Below are positions 1 through 11,800 of a DNA stretch of 64,000 nucleotides, piece by piece. Where the stretch lies: the NCBI RefSeq assembly GCF_014529535.1, contig NW_023503296.1, positions 1,460,051-1,524,050 of the forward strand. Direction: 5' to 3'. Below the pieces are notes generated by a model, which saw only the letters and a program-made list of their open reading frames with translations, made no database searches and was not told the DNA's origin. The stretch is from Bradysia coprophila (Eukaryota > Arthropoda > Insecta > Diptera > Sciaridae). A program made the translations under genes and the position numbers. How positions within the stretch are numbered: the first letter of the stretch is position 1; each line of letters starts with the position of its first letter.

Positions 1-2823
1 TCTCTCTTATAAATTATTAATTCTATAAATATATATATAAAGATGTGTACTGAGTGTGTATACATATTCATTTTCCTTTTGTTTTTTGTGTTTTTTTCCT
101 AAGAATTTTTGCATTTTTTATGTATATTTGATATAATTGTATAACAAAACAAAGTGAATATTTATCGTTCCAGATAAAGTTCTATAGCATGAAATAATTT
201 AGCAAAAGAGAAAAAAAATAAAATAAAATAAAAACAAAAATATACAGACAGATAAACCCTCGGAATATTTCATAGAGAAAACTACTCAAGAGACGAAGAA
301 CAAAAAACAAAAAAACACTGAATTGCTGAAACGTAAAAAATGGAGATGTAAGAGATTTTTTTTCTTAAATGTGAAATAGAATAATAATCTTATTTTAATA
401 AACCGCATGGAACACCTTTGAAATAAAAAAGTAACATCAAGTGATTGTATAAAAAAAAAATCAATTCATTCCGTACGGCATATAGTGTTTTTTCCTTTTG
501 TAAATTTAATAATTTATGTGAACACAAGTTGATATTTTTCAATAATTTCTTAAAAATAAACGAAAGTAATATAAACGAAACGAAAAAAAAAATGTTTTCC
601 TTTGCTCTCCATCTCTCTATCCATACACATGCAACGACAAAATGGTAATTGTATTCAAATTGGAAAATTTGCAAAATCTGAAAATGTGAGTGAAATTGGT
701 AATGAACGAGATTCGGTTTTCAATATTCGCTGTCGAATTGCGGTGAATTGAACTGAAACAAAAATACTACCGATCTGTACAGCATGAACCATATGAACAG
801 TTATACTTATTTTGGAGATAAATGTGAAATCGATCGATTCGGAAAGGCGAAAATGCGGAAAAGAAATTCGAATGCTTATAATTTCTCAGTGGGAAGAAAA
901 TCCTACACATAAAGTTGGAATGTCGTTTTAAAAACGCTATCGCCTACATTCCCTACACAGAGAATGCCTTTATTTCAAACAGCTTTAAGATGTTGGTAAT
1001 GAAAGCTTTGTATCGTTTAGGACTAAATGGACTAAATCAAGAAGTGTGTCACCCCTCATTTGTCTGTACAACTTAATTCCATTAAAATCTAATATTTGTG
1101 CTTTGGATTACATTAAATTCTCAAAAGTATACGAAACACCGTACATATTCGGCGTTATTCTTCGAAATTACTGATACTGTTTAATTTAACTAATTATATT
1201 CGTACCAACATAAACAAAATCATATCTTATTCATGCTTATACTTTATACCCCCATGTTAAACGATGAATAATAGCCGTAAGCTGTCATATATAACAGAGC
1301 GCTTTTACAAAATTACATCGGATTAATGTATCCACAATTAATATGCTGGCAGATAAAAGAAACAAAAAAAAAACTCAAAGTCGAGCAAAACAACTATTCC
1401 GTATATTGAATATATGAACTTTTCTCTGTCAAAATTCCCATTGTTAACTTGCACAATAATAAAAGTTCGTAAAAGTGAAGTAAAGCGATCTATGTTTTCA
1501 TTTGTTTAAATTTTCCAACTAATCAAAACAAGTCCAATGTAATAACGACCATGCAAAATTATTGTTACATCGTTTCAAAGGCAGATATGGCCCAGAGAAC
1601 TTTTAGTCGACAGCATAATTATTGTGGATAAATTTTCGGAAAATTACTTAAGGCATAGTTTTACTCAAATTGACGCTAATCGAATCATTTTACAGTCTAA
1701 TGAACTGAAGTGTCGCTGTTTACAAAATGCAATACGGTTCAAATTATCATGATAATACACGTTCCACTGACCGGCCATGGCCAATTAATATAATTCGCTG
1801 AGCAGCTACATAACCAAATCTACAATTTCTGCTGTTTGCTCTATCTTTGCTGTGTCTGACACCGGCTGCATATAGTTTGATTGGGCACACACAGAGATGA
1901 AATAATCTCGTTTGCTATTGATCGGTAATTCTATTTTATAAAAGGTTAATAATTTCACTTGCATGTGATTGGAAAATTAGGTATGAATCTATCAAAATTC
2001 CAATTAGTTTTGCATATCGTTTTCGGATTCGAGATACATGGTATTATGCTCGGGTGAATGGAAACCAGGAGAAATTTATAGATGGTTCGTCAATCACCAT
2101 ATCACAGCAAACACAATTTCCCCTAACTAATATATTTATGCTAATAACAAACAAAAGAATAAATTGTGGAAAAATGTAATTTCCGCTATCAGTTTAGTTA
2201 TTCGTAATACGGAAGGTGTGTGTGTGTGTTTCGTGTATTAGGGATGGTAAGTTCCGATTGATATGATGTTATGAACATTTTCAAATAGATTATTATAAAA
2301 TGCAGAATTGGCGTTAATACTGTCTGGCTGATGTTGTTCGTGAGCATATCAATTTTATTTAGTTATAATCAAAAACCGCTTATCATCTAAATATTTATTT
2401 TGACCGATCCCAATCTACAGAATAAAATAAAAAACCAAAATTTATGTGCAGATAAAATCCAAATAAATTGACTTTCAGTATTAGCCTACGCTTAGTAAGG
2501 GCCTATTTTTGAGAATTTTAATTCCGACAATTCCGAAAATATTGAAAAAGTTCCAAAAAGGACTTTTCAGAATTTTTAAAATTTGTTTCAATTTTTTGTA
2601 ATTTTTCAGATTTTTATGAATTTTTCCAGAATTTGCCCGTAATTTTTATGAATTCTGCGAATTTAAATATCCAAAAATAAGCCCTGCAGCCTTGTGTGTT
2701 TGTGCTTGTATCTATAATTATACATATTTATATGGAGTGTACGGCTCTATTGTTTTTTTTGGGGGGTGGTGTACTTAAAGTACATAATTTTCATTACATT
2801 AATTAATTGAAAATGATCCCCTT
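1..2823. other. Gene-free AT-rich flank
   Basis: No open frame with recognisable protein content on either strand. The stretch lies 3' of the pickpocket gene, so its right part should contain that gene's 3' UTR. It includes poly-A/poly-T runs, a short TG microsatellite near 2217-2228 and a low-complexity A/T block at 2510-2650. Nothing else stands out. Confidence 0.6.
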
Positions 2824-5800
2824 CTACGGCATAATTTTCAATGTTTCATCACGCCTCGTTGATTTTGTATACCAATTAGATACCTCGATTACGATTCTCC
2901 TCACTATAAAATACATTATTTCCACCAAACTTATCAAAGAAAAGCCTGTTATAACACCGCAAATGCCGCCAAGATTACCTTTTGAATTGTCAATTTAAGT
3001 GAAAATGGCATTTTAGGCAATTAATTTAATGGCATTTTATATGAGAAAGTGAATGTAATATTTTGTGTTACAGAAAATTCAATTTAATTAACTTACTTAT
3101 GATTTCGAACCATTGGACCGCTGGCGCCTGTTTATACAGCCATGTTTCCGGTTGACCATGATAGATTCGTATCACTGCAACGTCTGATACATTGACAATG
3201 TTGCGTCTAAAAAAAAACGGCACATGACAGTAATTTTAATGCTGTGTTTATAGCAGTAGTAACCGCTATCTGGATGGTGTAATTTACAAAATTGTATTGC
3301 TGTTTTTCGGTGGGACGAGTAATGGAAGCGCAGTTGATTTAACATTGTATATGGTTTCGGAACAAGTGGCCAAACATTGTGGACAGTATAAACCGTCTTC
3401 GATGTCTTTCTCCAAACCGGGAAATTTTTCCAAAGTTAACAGGAAAGTTGCCCACTTTGCTGTAAATATTTTCATATAAAACGGGTGCCGTTTCAAATTT
3501 AAAATATCAATTGTAAAGCATTCGGACCAGGTCAGGTACCCCTTGATCATTTGGTTATGACTTGACCTGCACTGAAAAAATTGGAATTGGAAAATTCAAT
3601 GTAAAATGAATGTCAGTGAAAAACTGGCTGGTCGAGTCACGACAGGTCATTCTTTTTCAGGTAAATACAGGTTTCAGGTTAAATCAGGTCATAAGTTCAA
3701 CAATTAGGAGTCAGATATTTTGAGTCAGTTTTCAGGTTGACATGAACTGTTCCGAGCCCTACTTGTTTTCTACTATCATGCCCAACCAACGCACTTCAAT
3801 GAGTGGTACTCTAAATAGGGTACTGAAACTGGACAGTGTATCGAACAAATTTTGGCACTGTAAAAAAAACTGGAAATTTTTACATACAAATTAGATCTCT
3901 ACTTGGTAACTGTCATTAATACCACCTTTGCTTGAAGTGCGTTGGCCCATCATATTTCTATTATTTCCAAAAGGAACAGGTTAATTTAACAGTGTAAAAC
4001 ACACCTGGCGAAATACAAAGTTCCAAGTCTATTCGCTTGTTGAAAACCGCTTGAAAAAATATGAAAAATTGTCGTGGTCGATCTTGCCAGTTAAAGTTCA
4101 TAAAACTTCGAAGAACAGGAAAAAATGGTTGAGTAAATCAACGAATTTTTTTATTTAAATCAATCGAATTAGACCGTCTGGTCTGATTCAGGCGATTATA
4201 TGTCGTCGAAAATCATTCGATTAAATGAAGCGAAAACGAAGAAAATTATTTTAAAATTTAGAAAATGAATGCGAAAGTAAAATACATCGCGACAGTATGC
4301 GCCATTTTCTCCATCAAATTTTATTATATTACCCGAATAACATATTCTAAAGCAACCCAAAATCCGGTAAAATCACAGTATATATACAGCCAGCAAACGC
4401 AAATCGATGAAAAACGATTGAGAAAACCGTTTTAATATTTCCTTTGTTCTACAATCATTTCCGGATATAAAATTCACATTTGCTGATTCCCATTCCGAAG
4501 TGCATTATTCTCGGTTCTTTCTCATCATAATCGTTGCAATATACCTTTACTGTCATTCTATACCGCCCGCACTCAACTTATTTCATAAGTTCAATCACAT
4601 TTTCGGGTCACGTTTCTCAATGTGTGGCTAGTTTATTTTGATCATACCTCTGTAGTGTGTCAAGCAGGACGAGTGCTGTAACGTGCATTTATGTGCCAGT
4701 TGCAAGTTCGAAAAATCATTTTTCTTTTCAATCACCGGCACAAAAAATGGAACGCAATTACACAGTGAGTGAATGCTGGCTATACGACAGCCAACGACAC
4801 AATCGCTTCTTTTATAGTTCTGTCCGAATGTTTCTGGCCGTTCATTTGAAAATAAGCAAGATCTCTGCAATTGTATATTATCATTTCGATTCTGTGAAAA
4901 TCAATTTATTATTGAAATATTAAACGAACCGTTTCCGGTGCAAATCTCCGTGACTCATCATTGGTTATAAATGTTATAGAATCAATTCGTATAAAAGCTT
5001 CCGTTCCGACCTCAACCAACTTTTCAGACACACCGCCGGAGGGCACATCAGGATATTCAAGTGGATTGAATATTTGAACCTGAATGGGAAATGATTTTTT
5101 TTTTCTTTTACATAATGCATATACATACGAGAGTTGTAGCAATAACGTATTCAAAACAATATAAAACTCAATTTTCTCTACAGGTGCAGAAAATGATGTT
5201 ACATTCGTTTTGTGCTGATAAATTATTTAAAAAGATATTTTCGACTTTGATTATCTAACACACACATCGCCTTGTTTGGTATTCTGTGAAAATAAAATTA
5301 TTTCCAGTTGAAGTGCGTAGCGTTTGAAGATTGTGTATAATGGGATGGTCGTTGAATATTCTTAGAATTAGTTAATATTTTTGTATGCTAGCTAAGAGGA
5401 CCGAAAGTAAAGCTGTCAATTCGCGGGGCGAAAGCTTTACCTAGGTGAAATAATAGCAGTGAAAAAGTGCTATTATTTCACCGTCTGTAGATAAAATTGC
5501 GTATTCACCTCTGTCCAAATGTTTATTTAGACACTTCGGGTTATATCATTCGCCTTCGGCTCATGCAATAACTCCCCAAGTGTCTAAATAAACATGTGGA
5601 CAGAGGTGAATAATCTACTATTATCCACCTTCGGCTTAGGATCGCAACCACCCAGTCGTCTAAATAAGCATTGAGAGGTGAATAATCTCCAAATGTACAC
5701 CGATAACTGCAAGCGGATTACTTGTGTGTGTAGTGGATCTAACGCCGATAGAAATTCTAACCTTTCGCACGAGAAATACACATCAGTAGGCAAAATAGCA

Positions 5801-8800
5801 TTTCTTACAACTTCTAGCGTTTTTGTAAGCTTCAAGATATTTAATTCAGTTCGCTGCTAATAAATATGATTAGGTTTCTCGGAAGCGAAATTCTTTTTTT
5901 GTTGAAATAAAATATATCCGATGGTCTTCCAGAGGAGAAGAATCGGAGAGGCTTCAGCAAAAAACGATGAAAAAAAGGTAGATTTGGTCTTTGTTTTGCT
6001 AGAATTGTTTAGTGACGCTACGCATTAGTTATATAACAATGTGTTTCGAATTAGCCATCCTTCGATTGTTTTTATATCGTCGTGAGTTGAGCATTCCAAT
6101 TTCTCCTTGTCGTGAACACATAATTTTTTTTCCGTGCGTGGCGTGAATAACCGTTATATACGAAACAAACACATCAATTTGTTGAATGATTTTTCAAAAC
6201 CAAAACAAAGTGACAAAAGAGAGTTGAGAAAATAAACATTTTCTTACCTCAACTGTCATCAAATATCTTGGTTCCACTGTCAACGTTGCTAACGACTGGA
6301 TGAAGAACTGAAAACCCGAACGGTGCATGCTAGTAGGTGTTCGTATGCATTGAAACACCTCTTCAGAAGCAATCTACTAAATATTACCACGAAGTATCGG
6401 CTATATAAAACTCTGGTTAGGAGTGTTGTTACTTATGCCTGCGAAACCTTTACTTTTACAGTAAATCAAGAAAACAGGCTGAGGTGTTTCGAAAGAAAAA
6501 TTCAACGCTCTATCTGTCGACCAGTCAAAGTGGCGAATCAGAACAAATAGCGAGCTCATGGAAATTTTTGATGCCGAAAGCATTGTTAGTGTCATCAAAG
6601 TGGCACGACTAAGATGGGCGGGTCAAGTGATCCGCATGAACGATGATAGAGTGGCAAAGATAGTTTTTGTGAGCCAATTTGACGGCACTAGGTTCAGAGG
6701 CCGCCCAAAGAAAAGGTGGATTGACTGCGTGGAAGAGGACCTACGTGAGCTGGGTATTCGCAATTGGAAAGTTGTTGCCGAGGATCGTCAAAGATGGCGA
6801 AATACTGTAGTGGAGCAAAAGCCCGCTTGGGTTAAAAATGGCTGTTAAGTAAGTAAGTAAGTAACTGTCATCAGAGAGAACAAAACGCCATCTTCTCACA
6901 GCATTTGAGTGGAGAATAGTTATTCACGTATCGATTGAGGAGGCCGAAGGAGTTACGTATTAAGTTTTCTATGCTTCCTACTGCGGGACGAAAGAAAAAA
7001 ATGTAAGCCCACGGGCCGAAAGTGACAGATATGTAAGCCAAAAGGGCGAAAGCGAAGCATATAAAATAAAGTTATTCACGCCTCACGGTGTTTACCTCGA
7101 AAAAAGGTGGAAATTCATTTTCTCGGTTGACTTCCCTCGAAATGTAATTTTTCGTGAGAGAATCTTCATAAATTACATCAAAAGAACGTTAGCAATTGGC
7201 GTAGAAAATGTTTTTGCCGAAAATAGTATTTCTAACCAAAAATAATTAAATAGACATGGCTGCAGCTTTGCGGAGCCGCATACCACGACCACGATATATT
7301 AATTTCACCTTCATTTTGTTAATGATTCGCTAGAAGTGTACATGTGAAAAGGTTTAAATAATATCCAAGAGATTCGTCCTTTCTTTGCCACTGTCCCCAT
7401 AGGCCTGATGAGAAAGTGAACAGTAGCAGTAATCATTCACTTATCAATTTCCACGGCTTATTTGCAAAGCTTCGTTCTAGAATAAAGCTAATTTGCTAGC
7501 ATATAGTAAGCTTTAACAGACACTTTGTGTAGTTACCTACTCGATGAACGAATGTTCCCAATGAAATTTAAAAATTTCTTTTCAGTGCTTGTGGACGTTA
7601 AGTATGAAATTAATACAAAGCCATGTCAAGGTAAGCAAACAAATGATGGAAACATTATACATATACACATGTGTATGTGAGGATATGGTTATACGGGACG
7701 TATCTATACGAAAACCCAGATTATTATCTGTTCCACAAACAAACATTCAAAGCGATCACTAACGGTACCTAATAAGAGGATTTCAAGTTAAACCAAACGT
7801 TGGGATTTCCTAAAACTACACCACATAGCCATTTGTGAAATAGTTGTAATACGGGTAACGTTGGTCGTTGTTGTTGCTACTTTCCACATGGGTACGAATG
7901 CGAATGTTATATTCTACATTTTGATAATACAACACAATTATACACAACCAACTTTAGATCTCCGAATGGGAAACTTTAATCTGTGTTACGAGAAATTAAT
8001 ATCACCAGTTTTGACAAAAAATTTTCCAATTACATCAACATGTAATTTTGAGGGTTTTCATGGAGTATTATAATATGAATTTAGTTACTCTTTCACCGAA
8101 ACTATTCTGGCTTTTAAGGATATTACATTCTCGATGAGTTTAGTTTGGATTAGATTAGATTGTTTAACACACAAAGTTCTCGTATTCGCTCGGTATACAC
8201 GCTTACACATTCGGCAGTCGTACACTTGTCTCATGCTACACATCGATGAAATAATCGTCGATAAATTCAGATTATCTACTGATTATTGAGGCTATAATGG
8301 TTTTGAAGTATACCGCACAATAAAAATGCAATTAAATGACATGAAAAGGAGCAGCAAAGCGGAGATTTGGCATGACAAAGTAAACAACTTTGGGATATAT
8401 TAAGATAGCAGATTTTATTGCGGTGATAAATAGATGTGGGTGATTGTCGTTTGTAACTTTTACCACATGGGTCTCGATGTGTCAAAGCCACAATTGCTAC
8501 TGGCTTTGCTACTGTTTTTGAATCCATTCAAATTTTCCTAAATCGTACAAGTAATATCAACCGAATTTGTGTCTTTTACCACTTACACGCGCGTACATGA
8601 GACTATGAAGTCCCTGCAAAGAGGTATCAACAGCGTGTTTAGATGAGTGGACGAGTTGGTAAAACAGACGAGGCAGACTTAGACACAAATTCGGTTGACA
8701 TTAACTGTGTGTCATTGAAGATTTTATCTAGATTTTTGTATTGCTGTGTTTGGTGACGAATAATGGCTTATCCTTGTACCAGGCGAATATTATTGTGCTT

Positions 8801-11800
8801 TGCTTCGCTCAGTCTCCATTCTTCCCAATTTAAGCATTCTGTGTGTTTCTTAAAGTGTGTGGTATCACCACCCGTTGATTTACATGCACTGGGACTAAGT
8901 GCCACTTGAATTGAAAATATGTGAATTCAAACGAAATAATCGATAGGAAGTCCCAACATTACTCTCTTTACATAGGAAGCACTGCTAACCGTTACTTTTT
9001 TCATTTAAACTTTCCAAATTAAAACAAAACGATCTTATCACTTAACTTTGCTGGATGACAAAGTCATACATTAGTCTGCGTCAGTTGACTTTATTTCCCA
9101 AGAGCCATAACTTGTTCATAACATTTATACAACATTCATAACATTGTAAAACAGAACTCAACTTCACTTACGAAAAATGATTTCTTTGTGAAATTAGAAG
9201 ATATTATTTTATAAACATCCTGTTTATTAATATGCACTCGGGCTTTCAACGCACACATTCCTGTATCGCTACATATTATATTGAAAATGTGATACCCAAC
9301 TAACAAGTCTACCTTACACAGTCTTGGGTGAGCTCTATTTTATACTATACACACAAAAAATGACGGCGAGGCGTACCGTGTAGTATATACGTGTTATATA
9401 GTATAGACAGACACCGAACGAAGATGCATACATGCGACAGAGAAATGAAAATAAAGAACGAAATCACACGTACACATACTTTATAGCTTTATGCAATAAG
9501 CTTGGAAGAAGAGTCATAAGCATAAATTTCTCCTTTTACCTTCTACCCACATAGAAGCGCAACATTATTTACTCAACCAACAAAATTTACAGCAAAAAAC
9601 ATTTTACACATTTTAGTATCAAAAGCAACAAAACATATATACATTGTGTGTGTTATGATTTATATTTTAAGTAAATGGGCAAAAGATACTCTCGTCTATG
9701 TCTATAATGTCTATCTATATATACACCATAGGTTATGGTTTTTGTTTTGTATATACTTACAATGAAACCTTTAAAACTGAAAAGCGGGTAATGGTAATCA
9801 TGCACTGAACCATCTACAAGCAAAATTAGTCCCGAATCAGGTCCCGTTTCTTCAATAAAATATGAATCTCCTTTCAGCCTACAGGGAACGATTCCATAAT
9901 GTTATTTAACCGGAGAAAAAAGGCAATGTTTTTATTGTATTTTATAAATAAAATTATCTTGTCTTTTAATTGAGACCTATATCTCCGTATAAAATCGCAT
10001 ATATATAAAATGTGTAACCACAATATATACTATCTTATACATTATGTAGTATGCACGAAGGCATACTTCAGTTTACAATACCGGTAGTATAATTCATTTC
10101 AACAATTTGTTGTTTATGATGTGAATTATGTACTCTACAACGTCAGATATGTTTCTCTGCCACGTATAATCTATAATATAAAGTTTAAGGTTTGTTTGTG
10201 TGTTTGTTTGTTTCTTTGTAGGAGACCTGAAAATTGGCATACCGACTAATGAGGAAATATTAGAAAGAACGCGTGAAATTTGTTTCACTTTAATGCGTTA
10301 TTCACGCCGTAAGTGTGCCTAAAATTTGAATTTTGAGTGAACGATTCGATGAAAAAGTGAACTGAAATAGTTATTTGTGTATCTGTTTTGGACGATTGTT
10401 TTTAGGCAATTTCGCGAGTTGTAGCCCGAACGAAGTGAGGGCTACATGCGAAAGTGCCTAAAATCAATCGTCCAAAACAGATACTCAAAAACATTTTCAT
10501 GTAAGGGTTCGAAAACCCGAAAAAAATCTCGAAACTCCCTCATTTTCGGCCCCGACACATGAAAAATACATTTTTATGCCAAATACTGCGAAAGTTTGTA
10601 TTTTCGGTCCTCAAATGGTGACCGAAAGTTAAAAAATTCAGGCCTTGGGCCGAAAGTAATTGTCACTGTCATCATTTTACTTTCGCCCCGTGGGCTTGCG
10701 TATTTGCGGGCCGAAAGTAAATGTCACTGTCATCATTTTACTTTCGGTCCTCATATGTCTCGAAAACACATGTTCACATGATTGAAAGTACGCATTGAGT
10801 GTAGTGTTGTGTTGACGATAGCCAAATGTTTTGTGAGCAAGTGAATGTATGTTTACAGTAATTTCATTTGTTAAATTGTTTTTATTTTTATACCCCCTGG
10901 ACCCCCGCGCTTTTCGGCATTTTGATGTTTCTACAGCAAATTTTGTTGATAACTCAACAGTTTAATTAAAATTATGTTTTGTTTCGGACCGAAAATACAA
11001 ATCTTCCGCAGTATTTGGCATAAAAAATAGTATCCATCACTCGGGGCAAAAGTAAAAAAATTCAAATCGTCACACGTTTGAATTTTTTTACTTCCGCCCC
11101 TTGTTATGCAAAATACTATTCAACGCTTCTTTGTATGAAAATGACGCTACGTTAGAAAGACATCCGCACTTTCCATTTTGAATTTCGACCGCACTTATGG
11201 CGTGAATTTGACGTACTTTTTTTTTGCCTGTTTGTGTCATCGATGCGTGGAAACATTTGTGTAACACGTGAAATTTTTGACGCATGGAATGTTTTGTAAC
11301 GCGTGAAAATATTTTTTGTGGAAAATTTATTTTCAAAGCGTGAAAATGTTTTTCAAAGAAAATTTTTATTTTGACTCGTAAAAATATTAAAATATTTTTA
11401 CATTAAAATAATCCCGAGCAAAGCCGGGTACTACAGTGGTATATATGTTCTGTTTTTTGTTTTTTTTGTTTAGAGTTTTGGTACTTACGCTTGGCCGTAA
11501 TCATAGCGTACATAATTAAACGTACAACAATATCCGTACTGGGTTAAGCGAAACTCGTTCATACTTTTCTTTATCATGCAGGGCAGTTCCACTCCTCTCC
11601 AGATACATCGTAAAAGCATATCCGAACATTCAGGTGAAAGCTATAAAATAAACAGAAAAAAGGATGTGTTTTTCTTATTTTATTTATTTTGTTTCGTTTT
11701 CTCTTGGCTTATAAATCTGTTTGAACGGTTCTTCTACGAAAACGTAATTTCTAGATCTAGATTTTATATGCAAAGGTAGATTTGTGCGGCTACATTCAAT

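Noticed and set aside
2807..2998. Plus-strand 63-codon frame
   Set aside because: It is the antisense of the last pickpocket exon (TM2).
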